The position numbers were made by a program, and so were the translations under genes. Below are positions 25,132 to 34,263 of a DNA stretch of 64,000 nt, piece after piece. Within the stretch, counting starts at the first letter, position 1; each line of letters opens with the position of its first letter. Source of the stretch: JACRIM01 sp964605185 (GTDB taxonomy: Bacteria > Planctomycetota > Phycisphaerae > UBA1845 > UTPLA1). The notes beneath the pieces were generated by a model. It did not search any database and was not told where the DNA came from. It saw nothing but the letters and a program-made list of their open reading frames with translations. Where the stretch lies: assembly GCA_964605185.1 (NCBI GenBank), contig CAZSBF010000002.1, positions 1-64,000 of the forward strand, written 5' to 3'.

Positions 25132-25416
25132 TCAGGCGTACGCCGCCTTGAGCTTGCGCTTCCAACGCGAAGGATGACGTTCGTCCGAGTCGTTCGTGGT
25201 ATCCGTAGTCTTCTGCTGCGGAGAGGCCGGTTTGGCCTGGGGCGTAGCAGGGCGCGGTCCCGGCGAGCGGTTTCGGTGCGTCGTACGGGCCGCCTCTTCC
25301 ACGACCCGTTGGAACTGCCAGGCCTGGGTGCGGTTGCCCCCGGTGGCCAGACAGCCGCAGGTCATGAGCGCAAGAGCAATGACAATCAGGCCGCNNNNNN
25401 NNNNCGCCGTCTTCAC
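25132..25416 (-). CDS. Small predicted lipoprotein interrupted by scaffold gap
   Basis: A GTG at 25416 behind GGGGGAG starts a short protein MKTA, then 10 Ns (25395-25404), then GLIVIALALMTCGCLATGG, which is a lipoprotein-type signal. The mature part of about 70 residues is rich in Pro, Thr and Arg and ends in RWKRKLKAAYA. The frame shown depends on the true gap length. Unlike the gap at 11.58 kb, the flanks share only three bases and joining them there gives a stop, so real sequence is missing. I do not recognise a family. Confidence 0.55.
   Translation of the reverse strand: MKTAXXXXGLIVIALALMTCGCLATGGNRTQAWQFQRVVEEAARTTHRNRSPGPRPATPQAKPASPQQKTTDTTNDSDERHPSRWKRKLKAAYA
25395..25404. other. 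Scaffold gap (10 N)
   Basis: Ten Ns of unknown true length lie in the signal-sequence region of the small lipoprotein gene. The flanks do not overlap convincingly. Confidence 0.95.
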
Positions 25417-25718
25417 GGTGCTTCTCCCCCAGTGAAATTTGCTTCTTTCCCCTCCGAATCACGATCGAAGGGCGGCGCCTGTCGTCGCGCTTGGCGGCAA
25501 CGGACCCATTCGGGAGACGACTTCGGCAGCTTTCGCGCGTGCCGTCAGCACGTTCCGGGTGCGGTATCGGGCCGGACGCTTACAGCCCCGTCGAGGCACC
25601 TACTTTGGGACGAGTGCCGCTTTCAGCACTGAAATACGGACATTGGAAGGCAAACAAGCGAGTGATGTCCTTGTCGTCCGATAAGGATACAATGCCACCC
25701 AAGCAGAAAGGATCGCGC

Positions 25719-27041
25719 ATGGACGCTCGATCTTCGCCCGTCACCGCATTCTCCATTTGCCTCTTGGCCAGTCTCGCGATCGCGCCGCGCACCGATGCCG
25801 CCCCACTGCGCCCGCCACCCCCGGAACAGGTGCGTTCCGTCAACTCGACGCGCATCGTGTTCACATATCGTCTCGCCGACGGCTCAGGCGACGCCTCGCG
25901 CGGCGAATTGTGGGTGACGAAAGACCTCGGCAAGACCTGGTCAGCCGCCAAAGTGCTCGACGCCGACGGTTCCCTGACGTACGACGCCGACGGTGACGAA
26001 CTGCTTGGCTTTTTCATTGTGTTGCAGAACACCGCCGGCGCATCATCGCCGCCGCCGGCCGCCGCCACGCCCCCACATAATTGGATTCGCGTCGACCGAA
26101 CACAACCTTCAGTCCAGGCGCTTGCGATCAGGCCCGACCCGCGTTTTGCGGTCAATCGAGACTTGCATCTGCGATGGGCGGCGACCGACGACAACCTTTC
26201 CGATCGGCCTGTCGCGCTTCACTATCGCACTGAGGAAACGAAGTCATTCAAGCTGATCGCCGATTGTCTGTCGGCGCGCGGGGCCTACAAATGGACCGTA
26301 CCGACCGACGTGACCGGCCGCCTCGAATTGAAATTCTCCGCCACGGACCGCGCCGGAAATACAGGAACCTACGTCGCCGAGATCGAGCAGGCCGGCGCTT
26401 CCAAACCAACATCCCAGCCGACCGAACAACGCATGGCATCGTCGACGCCCTCGTCGGACATTCGCCGAGTGAATCACGACTCTGCCGACCTCGGCGCGTT
26501 TCGAAAGGCCAGCTACGACGAACCCGACGCGGGCGAAGACGTTGCCCGCCAGGCCGCGAACCAGGAAGCACGCCGTCGCTATGAGGCTGGAACATGGCAT
26601 CGGCTGCGCGGCGATTACGACCTGGCCATCGCCCGGTATCGCGAGTCCATTGAACTATCCCCGCGTGAAATGCCGCCCCGCGTGGACTTGGCCGGCTCGC
26701 TGATGATGCGCGGCGAGGTGGACGCGGCCGAGCGCGAGCTGCAAAAAGCCCTCGCCATCGATCCGACCTATCGAAGCGCCCTGAAAAGCCTTGCCCTCGT
26801 TCAATCGCGAAAGCACAATTACAAATCAGCTCGCGAGACGCTGGACAAGTTGCTCCTGCAGGACCCGCAGGATGGCGAGGCCTGGCTGGCCTACGGTGAC
26901 GTCGTCATGTTCACCGGCGATCGCGCCGCGGCCCGGCAGGCGTGGTCCAAAGCCAAATCGCAGGCCGGCTCGAACCGCGATATCACCACGCGCGCCGAGA
27001 AGCGTCTGGACATGTATCCCGATTCGCGGCCGGAGAATTGA
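25719..27041 (+). CDS. Exported TPR-repeat protein
   Basis: This 440-aa protein has a signal peptide (residues 1-26, FSICLLASLAIAPRTDAAP). Residues about 30-240 form beta-rich Ig-like segments, with WVTKDLGKTWSAAKVLDADG and LKFSATDRAGNTGTYVAEI resembling sialidase/Ig repeats. Residues about 285-430 form four TPR units, such as AGTWHRLRGDYDLAIARYRESIEL and AERELQKALAIDPTYRSALK. It is probably a periplasmic or surface scaffold. An alternative in-frame ATG at 25692 also has a good AAGGA site; I prefer 25719 because it gives a standard-length signal peptide. The DUF2339 gene follows 33 bases later, so the two are probably co-transcribed. Confidence 0.78.
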   Translation: MDARSSPVTAFSICLLASLAIAPRTDAAPLRPPPPEQVRSVNSTRIVFTYRLADGSGDASRGELWVTKDLGKTWSAAKVLDADGSLTYDADGDELLGFFIVLQNTAGASSPPPAAATPPHNWIRVDRTQPSVQALAIRPDPRFAVNRDLHLRWAATDDNLSDRPVALHYRTEETKSFKLIADCLSARGAYKWTVPTDVTGRLELKFSATDRAGNTGTYVAEIEQAGASKPTSQPTEQRMASSTPSSDIRRVNHDSADLGAFRKASYDEPDAGEDVARQAANQEARRRYEAGTWHRLRGDYDLAIARYRESIELSPREMPPRVDLAGSLMMRGEVDAAERELQKALAIDPTYRSALKSLALVQSRKHNYKSARETLDKLLLQDPQDGEAWLAYGDVVMFTGDRAAARQAWSKAKSQAGSNRDITTRAEKRLDMYPDSRPEN

Positions 27042-27074
27042 CGGGCACCACGACGCGACGCTGGAGGCACACCG

Positions 27075-29366
27075 TTGTCCGACAAGCCATCTTCCGACGA
27101 TGTACGCAATCTGCGCAGTTCGCTGGAGATGATCCGGTTTGAACTCCGCCGATTGGAACGGAGGCTGGAGACGCTGGAAGAGTCGGCCGTCGAATCAGAT
27201 GCACCATCCCCGCCTCGCGTCGAAGCACCTCCACCTTTCCAACCCTCACCAATCTCATCAACACCAGTCACACCGCCCCCGGTGATCAACCCGCAGCCGC
27301 CGCGCTATGAGACGCTGGACGCCCTTCGAAGGGTGCATGGGCTGCCGCCCGTATCGATTGAACCAAACGTCAAGACCGGTACATCGGCGGCCGTGGATGC
27401 CGGCGAATTCGAAATCGCCATCGGGAAAACGTGGCTCAACCGCGTCGGCGCGTTCATCCTGCTGCTCGGGGTCGGCTTCTTCATCAAGTATGCGTTCGAT
27501 CGTGGATTCATCAGCCCCGCCATGCGCGTTGTGATAGGTTCGGCAACCGGCCTACTACTCATTGCCGGTGGTGAATATTCAATTCGCAAAGGAATGCGGC
27601 CATTCGCCGGCGGACTTCTCGGCGCGGGTACTGCGATACTCTACTTCTCGGTCTATGGCGCTTATGGTTTTTATCAACTAATCACGGTGACTCCGGCATT
27701 TGTGCTGCTTTGCTGTGTCACCATTCTGTCAACGCTCATGTCAGTGCGCGGTCGGCTACTCGGCATTGCCATACTCGGCGTGATCGGCGGATTCTGGACG
27801 CCCATCGCGCTCAGCACTGGTCGCAACGAACAAGTTGTGCTGCTCACGTATGTCGCCGTGCTCGACCTTGGCTTCCTCGCCTGTGGCCTGATTCGTCAAT
27901 GGAGCGCTTTACGAATTCTCACGTTCGCGGGAACCATGTTGCTGTTTGTCGGCTGGTATGCGGAGTTCTATAAGCCCGAGGCGATGTGGATCACGCTCGG
28001 GTTCATGGGCGGGTTCTATGTTATCTACACGATCGAAATTCAACTCGGTGTACGACGACTTGTTCCCAACACCTTATCAACAACTACGATTGTGTCGTCG
28101 CTCAGCACCGCAGCGTTCTTCGGATCTGTTTATTACACCGCCGGAGAAGCGCTTGATCGCTGGATGGGGTTCTTTGCCGTCAGCCTTGGCGCGATTCAGT
28201 TTCTTCTCGCGCGTTCGCTGACGCGCCACGGCGAGCCGGTCCGCGTGTTGCAAGACTCAATGCAAATCGCCGGGGCGTCGCTGCTGGCCCTTGCGGCACC
28301 ACTGCAATGGGACAAGCAACTCGTGGTGATTGCGTGGGGCATCCAATCCGTCATCACCTTCGGCTTCTGTCGTGGGCATGATCGTCCCTGGTTGCGAATC
28401 AAGGCACTGGCAGTCCTGATTGCTTCGGTCGCGCATCTGTGCCTGTATGACATGGAAAATGCGCGACTGATGGCAAAGCTCGTCGAGTTTGGGCGGTGGT
28501 ACATCAACTGGTTCTTCGTACTCGCCATCGGATTGGGGCTGTGCGCTTATGCCGGGGCGGCGTCGCTGATCATCCGCCGGCAATGTCCAAAATTGGATCG
28601 AAACTTTGTCGAACTGCTTGTGACCCTCGGTACCAGCATCATCCTGTGGGAATTCCATTTTGCTTATGAAAACTACTTAACGACATGGTGTTGGATGGGA
28701 CTGGCTGGCTGCTGGTACGCCTTGAGCTTAGCCATGCCGGCCGTGCGAGGTGTGAGCCTCATTATTGTCGGCCTTGTTCTGTTCAAATATTACTCGGCCG
28801 ACACAACACTTGCGGCAATTGACAGTAACTGGAACAACATCAGAGGCGTCGTGTTGAACCGACAGTTCATGACCGGCATCGTAGTCGTTATTCTGACGCT
28901 TGCAGCCGGCCGATGGGCTGAAAAATACATTAACGCCATGCCCGAAACATCCCCCCTTAACAATCTCCTGAGGGGCCGCAAAGTACCGCCGACAGTCATC
29001 ACAGTTGCCGCCTTCACGTTTCTCTGGGCGGGCTCCTTCGAGATCGTTCGGGTCTTCACACATGAAATGCTACGCCACGATTTCGACGACCCAAGCCTTG
29101 CCATGCAGGTCGGCCTTTCCGTATTCTGGTCTGTCACCGCGATCATGCACCTTTCCATCGGCTTCATGAAAATGGTGTCACAGCTTCGCTACCTCGCTAT
29201 CGTCGTGTTTGGCCTGACCAGCGTGAAAGTGCTATTGATCGACATGGCCAATCTCGACATGATCTACCGAATCGTGTCGTTCATCGTTCTTGGGGTGCTG
29301 CTGTTAGCTGCGTCCCTGCTGTATCAAAAGCTCTCCGAGCGAATCCTCAAACACGCACAAGCGTGA
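27075..29366 (+). CDS. DUF2339 polytopic membrane protein
   Basis: This 763-aa protein starts with an N-terminal coiled coil (LRSSLEMIRFELRRLERRLETLEE). A Pro-rich linker follows, and then the signature EFEIAIGKTWLNRVGAFILLLGVGFFIKYAFDRG. About 20 or more membrane helices follow. This is the DUF2339 architecture; its function is not known. The start is TTG with GGAGG 7 bases upstream. It follows the TPR gene closely. Its stop is one base from the stop of the convergent release-factor-like gene, which leaves no room for a separate terminator. Confidence 0.9.
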   Translation: MSDKPSSDDVRNLRSSLEMIRFELRRLERRLETLEESAVESDAPSPPRVEAPPPFQPSPISSTPVTPPPVINPQPPRYETLDALRRVHGLPPVSIEPNVKTGTSAAVDAGEFEIAIGKTWLNRVGAFILLLGVGFFIKYAFDRGFISPAMRVVIGSATGLLLIAGGEYSIRKGMRPFAGGLLGAGTAILYFSVYGAYGFYQLITVTPAFVLLCCVTILSTLMSVRGRLLGIAILGVIGGFWTPIALSTGRNEQVVLLTYVAVLDLGFLACGLIRQWSALRILTFAGTMLLFVGWYAEFYKPEAMWITLGFMGGFYVIYTIEIQLGVRRLVPNTLSTTTIVSSLSTAAFFGSVYYTAGEALDRWMGFFAVSLGAIQFLLARSLTRHGEPVRVLQDSMQIAGASLLALAAPLQWDKQLVVIAWGIQSVITFGFCRGHDRPWLRIKALAVLIASVAHLCLYDMENARLMAKLVEFGRWYINWFFVLAIGLGLCAYAGAASLIIRRQCPKLDRNFVELLVTLGTSIILWEFHFAYENYLTTWCWMGLAGCWYALSLAMPAVRGVSLIIVGLVLFKYYSADTTLAAIDSNWNNIRGVVLNRQFMTGIVVVILTLAAGRWAEKYINAMPETSPLNNLLRGRKVPPTVITVAAFTFLWAGSFEIVRVFTHEMLRHDFDDPSLAMQVGLSVFWSVTAIMHLSIGFMKMVSQLRYLAIVVFGLTSVKVLLIDMANLDMIYRIVSFIVLGVLLLAASLLYQKLSERILKHAQA

Positions 29367-29367
29367 A

Positions 29368-29895
29368 TCACGTCATCCGCATGGCAGGCTGGCCTGCGGC
29401 AGAGCGAATCCGGTTGGCCGCGGCGAATACTTTCTCATCAATCGCAAAGAACCGCGACAACTGACCCGTGGTTATGCCCAGCATCCCGGCTGCGTCGCTC
29501 AATCGACCCTTCGCGTGGGCCAACACATCGAGCGCAGCGGCCGCAAGGATCGGCAACGCGGGGTTTCGAGATGACACCTCCATGCGCCCGGCCGGTGTCC
29601 GATGAGTCGCCCACTCCGTCGGCGGACCCCAGTCGTCCGTCAAGTCCTCTCGCAATTGAATCGCAAGTTCGCGCCGAAGTCGGCGAAGCGCCCGCGCCTT
29701 GTTTTCATGTTGCGAGCGGCTCTCTTCGGCAATCGACATGATTCCACTGGGGGTGTGTCGCAGGCGCACGGCCGAGCTTGTCTTGTTTCGCTTCTGCCCT
29801 CCCGGCCCGCTGGCGCGATAGGTATCGATCTCGCATGCGGCGAGTAAGGCGTCATCGTCGGAGCGAAGCCAATCATCACGGCGCATTCGAGGCAT
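29368..29895 (-). CDS. Release factor-like protein with GGQ motif
   Basis: This 175-aa protein has a class I release factor catalytic domain. YRASGPGGQKRNKTSSAVRL (residues about 26-45) contains the GGQ that triggers peptidyl-tRNA hydrolysis, and SQHENKARALRRLRREL follows. It lacks the codon-recognition domains of RF1 and RF2, so it belongs with rescue-type factors. The C-terminal 60 residues (LDVLAHAKGRLSDAAGMLGITTGQLSRFF) look like a helix-turn-helix rather than the basic tail of ArfB. How it would engage stalled ribosomes is unclear. Confidence 0.85.
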   Translation of the reverse strand: MPRMRRDDWLRSDDDALLAACEIDTYRASGPGGQKRNKTSSAVRLRHTPSGIMSIAEESRSQHENKARALRRLRRELAIQLREDLTDDWGPPTEWATHRTPAGRMEVSSRNPALPILAAAALDVLAHAKGRLSDAAGMLGITTGQLSRFFAIDEKVFAAANRIRSAAGQPAMRMT

Positions 29896-29943
29896 CGCGT
29901 CATGGTCGCCGATTCATGTCCGCACCGCCACACACGCGGCGTG

Positions 29944-29973
29944 TTGCCAACCGTTGCCGCTCCATGCTCTAAT
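29944..29973 (+). promoter_or_regulatory. Promoter for cassette A, predicted leaderless
   Basis: TTGCCA (29944-29949) and TCTAAT (29968-29973) are separated by 18 bases. The ATG at 29981 follows after only 7 bases with no ribosome binding site, so transcription should begin at or next to the start codon. The block TGCTCTAATC..CTCGATGCG is repeated at the start of cassette B. Confidence 0.65.
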
Positions 29974-29980
29974 CCCCTCG

Positions 29981-30412
29981 ATGCGTGTCGCCTTGACATT
30001 CTGGTTCACATGTTGCCTCGCAGCGATAAGTGCAATGTCGGCGCCCGCCCAATCGCCGACGACGCAACCCGCCTCAGAAATCGAACGACTCGAACGCGAG
30101 GTCATGGACAATCTCCGGGCCCAACCGGTCGGCAAGGGCACCGTGGATGATCTGAACCTGCCCGAAGATTTCCGCCGACGCGTCGCCGATCGCGCCCTAC
30201 GTGTGTCGTATGAACAACGGTTTCGAATCGTCGTGCCCGACGCCGCCGGACCGGCCAGCTCGACCACCGCCCCGACCATACCTCCCTCGAACCCATTGCC
30301 GACAAAGCCTGTTCAGCCGCCGTCCGGTCGCGTGATCTGGAGTTCGGGCGGGTTGATCATCATTCTCATCATCGCCATGGCTGCCCGGCGAAAACGGAGG
30401 CAGAATCCGTGA
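29981..30412 (+). CDS. Small membrane protein with PAD-associated N-domain
   Basis: This 143-aa protein has a signal peptide (TFWFTCCLAAISAMSAPAQ) and a short domain (residues about 25-80) with EREVMDNLRAQPVGKGTVDD and LNLPEDFRRRVADRALRVSYE. A Pro-rich linker, one membrane helix (SGGLIIILIIAMAA) and a basic tail RRKRRQNP complete it. The topology is a surface domain tethered by a C-terminal anchor, with some likeness to sorting-signal arrangements. The domain is clearly homologous to residues 22-85 of the cassette-B deiminase. Its TGA overlaps the GTG of the next gene (30409-30412), so the two are translationally coupled. The family has no name I know. Confidence 0.75.
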   Translation: MRVALTFWFTCCLAAISAMSAPAQSPTTQPASEIERLEREVMDNLRAQPVGKGTVDDLNLPEDFRRRVADRALRVSYEQRFRIVVPDAAGPASSTTAPTIPPSNPLPTKPVQPPSGRVIWSSGGLIIILIIAMAARRKRRQNP

Positions 30413-32328
30413 CGCACGCAAACCGAATCATCCCAAGTGTCGCCCTCGCCCTTGCGTGCCTTACGCCGCATGCAAACGCCCAGACCACGCAACCCTCCCC
30501 CGGGCAGGGGCCGAACGTCGTAATCCCTTCGACGGCCGGCGCGAAAGAGATTCTGGATTTCCGCGCCGCACAAAAAGAATGCGTCCCAGCTTGTCGCGGT
30601 TATCGCGCACCGATCCTCGCCGACAATTGGCGGGAATGGTCAACCGAAGTGGCAACCGATCGCCTTCCTGACCTGACAACAAAAATGCAATTGGCCGCGG
30701 ATGTGACCGCTCGATCGCTTGCGCGTGACGGCCTCGTCGCAACCTTTGCACGTATCGTGAATGTCGTCGGACATCAGTGGGTCTCAAGGCGATGGAAGCA
30801 GACCGGGGATGATCTTGCGTCGATTGGATTTCCGGCGGACTTGCTTAGCTACTTTCCGAATGACGGCGAAGACTATTCCGACGCGACCAATGTCGTCGTC
30901 GACATCACGCGATTCGCCGGGGGAGCGGAACAGATTGACGAACTGCTTCCCGAGCTAAAAAACCGAGCCTTTAAGTTCCGACCATCGATCCCGGGATTTC
31001 GCGTTTCTGCAGATAGCGGACAGCTCCCGCCCGGCCTGATCCGCATGCAGATTCCGACAGACTCCTATTACCAGGGCCCCGGCGACGGTGGATCACTCGA
31101 TGTGCTCCGCCAACTCCTCGAACAATTCCCCGACACGCCGTTCATGGTCAGCGTGAACGTCCAACACCTGCAGATGTTCACGAAACACGTGGACTCATGG
31201 CGACTCCCCGGCATGGACCGACTCACGATTCTCACCGAACCCTCGCCCGTTTCCCAATGGGCCCAGGACAACGGCCGCGCCGGGTTTGTGTTATCCACGA
31301 AGGGTTCATCCACAAAACCGATGATTCTCGCGCCACGTTATGCAAGTCGCCGCGAAGAAGTCTCGGCCTTTGTTCCGGGCGAAAACTGGCTCCTCGATTC
31401 CGTGGCGGCCGCCGGCGTCGAGATCGTCCGTTCGCCGCTCTTATTTCAAGGTGGCAATCTCCTCACGGTGGAAGAAACATCCGGCCGCCGCGTGTTGCTC
31501 ATCGGCGAAGCGGAGGTATGGCGCAACGTCGCACTTGGGCTGACGCGCGAGCAAACGCTGGAGGCGTTCAGATCAGAATTCGGCGCGGATGCGTGCGTCG
31601 AGTTGCCGAACGTGTCTTACCACATCGACTATGAAGTAAGCGTGCGAACGGTCGGCGGCAAGACGATCGCCTTCGTCAACGACACGACCGCAGCAACGAA
31701 GCACATTCTCTCGGCCGCATTATCCGCCATGGAAAAGGCAGGTACGATTCCAAAGGCTGACGCCGATGCGGCGCGCCTCCAATTGCAAACCGGCTCCAAC
31801 GACGCGACGCTTGCCCTTATCGAAGGCGCATTCGAAAAGCACTCCACCGGCTACGGCCGATTCCCCGTGTCATTCGCAAACGTGTTTGCCAGCGGCGATG
31901 CCGATTCGGGCGTCGGCAATTTGCAACGAGTTTTGCTCGCGATGGACATGGCCGCATTTACACCGGAGCCGCCGAAGTGGCGCGCGCCGGACGCGGCGGG
32001 AGAGGCCTACGCCCGATCCTTGCGACGTCGCGAAGCGGACCGCACCGCATTGCGCAAAGCACTGGCTGGCCAGGGCTGGACGGTGGTCCCCATCCCCAGC
32101 ACCGCCGACGGTGAGCGTAGCATTAATTATCTGAACGGCCTCCACCTAAAGGACCGGTATCTCATGCCGGTGCACGGAGGCCTGATGTCGGAATTGGACG
32201 AAGCAGCCCACCGGGCGTTTTCCACAGCCTTAGGGCCGGAAATCCGCGTTGTGCCCATTCGCACGGCGGAAAGCCAGCGACGCGATGGAGCCGTGCGGTG
32301 CTCCGTTTGCGTGCTTCCCCGAAACTAA
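30409..32328 (+). CDS. Exported protein-arginine deiminase-like enzyme A
   Basis: This 639-aa protein has a signal peptide (residues 1-24, ending ANA). Its second half carries the motif set of animal-type protein arginine deiminases, which convert peptidyl-arginine to citrulline. Seen are SQWAQDN (Trp284, Asp287), APRYASRRE (Arg310, Arg314, Arg315), LLFQGGNL, SYHIDYEVS (His405, Asp407) and RRDGAVRCSVC (Cys631). These line up in order with human PAD4 W347/D350, R372/R374, H471/D473 and C645 as I recall them. The calcium-binding N-terminal domains of vertebrate PADs are absent. Residues 45-240 are a conserved region of unknown role shared with enzyme B. The start is GTG, overlapping the small membrane protein gene. 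Substrate and activity are untested. Confidence 0.72.
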   Translation: MTHANRIIPSVALALACLTPHANAQTTQPSPGQGPNVVIPSTAGAKEILDFRAAQKECVPACRGYRAPILADNWREWSTEVATDRLPDLTTKMQLAADVTARSLARDGLVATFARIVNVVGHQWVSRRWKQTGDDLASIGFPADLLSYFPNDGEDYSDATNVVVDITRFAGGAEQIDELLPELKNRAFKFRPSIPGFRVSADSGQLPPGLIRMQIPTDSYYQGPGDGGSLDVLRQLLEQFPDTPFMVSVNVQHLQMFTKHVDSWRLPGMDRLTILTEPSPVSQWAQDNGRAGFVLSTKGSSTKPMILAPRYASRREEVSAFVPGENWLLDSVAAAGVEIVRSPLLFQGGNLLTVEETSGRRVLLIGEAEVWRNVALGLTREQTLEAFRSEFGADACVELPNVSYHIDYEVSVRTVGGKTIAFVNDTTAATKHILSAALSAMEKAGTIPKADADAARLQLQTGSNDATLALIEGAFEKHSTGYGRFPVSFANVFASGDADSGVGNLQRVLLAMDMAAFTPEPPKWRAPDAAGEAYARSLRRREADRTALRKALAGQGWTVVPIPSTADGERSINYLNGLHLKDRYLMPVHGGLMSELDEAAHRAFSTALGPEIRVVPIRTAESQRRDGAVRCSVCVLPRN

Positions 32329-32376
32329 CAGACCCAATCACCGGCAGGTTTATCCTATTATCAGGACACATTCCTC

Positions 32377-32406
32377 TGGACATGCCGATAAGCGGCTTGG
32401 TATAGT
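32377..32406 (+). promoter_or_regulatory. Promoter for dockerin protein A
   Basis: TGGACA (32377-32382) and TATAGT (32401-32406) are separated by 18 bases. The resulting leader to the ATG at 32552 is about 140 bases, and GGAG lies just before the ATG. It allows expression independent of the deiminase gene upstream. Confidence 0.6.
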
Positions 32407-32551
32407 GGAGAGGCTACTTGCGAGGTGAGATTTCTCCTACCACGCGAGGGGTGGAACGACTGGTTCTTGAAAACTCGTAAGCATTATCCCGGCCCGTTCT
32501 CTAAATCAGTGTACGGCGATGGGTGCTTGTAACCAACTGTAGGAGTTCGAG

Positions 32552-34123
32552 ATGCGCTTGAATTTTTCGAAACAGTTAATCGGTTGCGCCGTCGCGCTTT
32601 CATCGGCTAGCCTGACGTACGTCGCACCAACATTTGCTGGTTCATACCCTGGTTGTCCTGGCACGCCAGAGCAGCAAGACGGTCCCGACGTCATCGTTGG
32701 AACACTATGTCACGATGCCATTACTAACTACAACTTCTCGAACGTAGGTGGCATTGACTACGAGTCGTTTTCGATGGGGACGACGTCGTGTAACGTCGGC
32801 AATGTTCACTTGAACTGGCTTTCTTCGGCCCAGGGCAATAACAACAACCACCCGGTCATTGGGCAGAATTTCTTTCGACTCAAGAACGTTAATGGCACAC
32901 GCCGTTTTGAACAGTTGGCTCAGGCATGGTTAAAGCACGGGTTTTGCGCGCTGTGCGGGAACAACTGTTGTACGGATAATACGGACGAATCGTGCGATCA
33001 CCTCGGCGTCGGATGTAGTGATCCGTATGCCTCCTCCCGCAATGGTGCGCAGGCTACATCTCAGTGGATGGGCCCAAAATGGCAGGCAAATCCGACGACG
33101 GGTATTCACACGGAGCCCAGGGCCAACCCTTCTTTTACCGCTAATACTGTGAGTCGACGAATGCACGTTCCCATCTCTGAGCTCCAAGTCTCAAATGGAA
33201 CCGGGGACGTCAATGCCACTCGCTATTTCGGCGAAGGCCAATATGTCGCCGCCGACGATGCCGCCGCAGGCAACGACCTGAATAATGCCTCCTATCGTCC
33301 GATTAGTGTCACCGGCGGCGGCACTGCTTGGAGTTTCAGTGCGACCGGATCCACCCAGCGCAAACAATGTGCCATTCGCGCCTGGGCCGACACTGATACA
33401 ACATCGACCATCGAAGGCGTGATTTCCCGTGTTGTCGAAACCGACATGATCACCCCAGAAGAAAACGGGGATTCGGCCCTTGTGATCATTGCTGCTCAGG
33501 CGACTAACATCGGCGGCGGAATGTGGCACTACGAATACGCGGTTCAGAATCTGAACTCTGATCGTAGTGTTTCCAGCGTTAGCATTCCGGTCTCAAGCTA
33601 CCTGACTGTTTCCAATATCGGTTTTCGCGATGTCGCATATTGGGATAGCGACGGCGAAGGAAACGTGACGCGTAGCGGTACCGATTGGAACAGCGGCCAT
33701 TCCGCCGGAGCTGTCACATGGTCATGCACTGAAACGCATGCCCAAAATGTGAACGCAAATGCACTCCGCTGGGGCACCATGTACAACTTCCGCTTCGACT
33801 GCAACCAGGGGCCGGAATATAGCCACGGCGATGTCGTGCCGGATCTCGCGACCTTTGGCCAGTTCAAACCCGGCGCACAAAGTTTCACCGGCGAAACCGT
33901 TGCGCCGGGCATCGTCACCTGCCTCCGCGGCGACATGAACAACGACGGCCTGATTGACGGCGGCGACATCTCCCGCTTCTCGGAGATCATCGTCAATGGC
34001 AACAGTTCGGCGACGGCTCGCGAAAAGTGCGCCGGCGACCTTGAAGCCATCAACGACTTCGGCGTCGACCTCGATGACACCGACAACTTTGCCAACTGCC
34101 TGCTTAACGGCGGCGGCTGCTAA
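32552..34123 (+). CDS. Exported dockerin-tailed protein A
   Basis: This 523-aa protein has a signal peptide (residues 1-29, TFAG). Its body (about 40-440) is of an unnamed planctomycete-type family with GPDVIVG, TTSCNVGNVHLNW, NNHPVIGQNFFRL, RFEQLAQAWLKHGF, a Cys-rich CALCGNNCC, GCSDPYASSRNG and GEGQYVAADDAAAGNDLNNA. The last 70 residues form a dockerin-like tail. DMNNDGLIDGGDIS is an EF-hand calcium loop, and VDLDDTDNFANCLLNGGGC is a second, less typical loop ending in Cys. No cohesin is encoded in the window. Low Arg density apart from a few RR sites is visible. It is paralogous to dockerin protein B and sits between the two deiminase genes. Confidence 0.8.
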   Translation: MRLNFSKQLIGCAVALSSASLTYVAPTFAGSYPGCPGTPEQQDGPDVIVGTLCHDAITNYNFSNVGGIDYESFSMGTTSCNVGNVHLNWLSSAQGNNNNHPVIGQNFFRLKNVNGTRRFEQLAQAWLKHGFCALCGNNCCTDNTDESCDHLGVGCSDPYASSRNGAQATSQWMGPKWQANPTTGIHTEPRANPSFTANTVSRRMHVPISELQVSNGTGDVNATRYFGEGQYVAADDAAAGNDLNNASYRPISVTGGGTAWSFSATGSTQRKQCAIRAWADTDTTSTIEGVISRVVETDMITPEENGDSALVIIAAQATNIGGGMWHYEYAVQNLNSDRSVSSVSIPVSSYLTVSNIGFRDVAYWDSDGEGNVTRSGTDWNSGHSAGAVTWSCTETHAQNVNANALRWGTMYNFRFDCNQGPEYSHGDVVPDLATFGQFKPGAQSFTGETVAPGIVTCLRGDMNNDGLIDGGDISRFSEIIVNGNSSATAREKCAGDLEAINDFGVDLDDTDNFANCLLNGGGC

Positions 34124-34156
34124 GCGGTCGTCCAACTGATTTGAGGGTGGATGGAA

Positions 34157-34190
34157 AGAGCCGGCTCCACGGGAGTCGGCTCTTTTTTTT
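34157..34190 (+). terminator. Rho-independent terminator, cassette A
   Basis: The stem agagccggctcc/gggagtcggctct is followed by eight Ts. It is preceded by gagggtggatgg, a sequence that also precedes the cassette B terminator. Confidence 0.92.
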
Positions 34191-34225
34191 GTCATCGTTG
34201 AACTTCCACGGGGAGTTTGCCCGGG

Positions 34226-34255
34226 TTGGAAAACATGCGCCCAACCTGCTCTAAT
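34226..34255 (+). promoter_or_regulatory. Promoter for cassette B, predicted leaderless
   Basis: TTGGAA (34226-34231) and TCTAAT (34250-34255) are separated by 18 bases. The ATG at 34264 follows after 8 bases with no ribosome binding site. Spacing and sequence around the -10 mirror the cassette A promoter. Confidence 0.65.
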
Positions 34256-34263
34256 CACGCTCG

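Noticed and set aside
25395..25404. Collapsing the second scaffold gap as for the first
   Set aside because: The flanks share only three bases and joining them produces a stop after a few codons.
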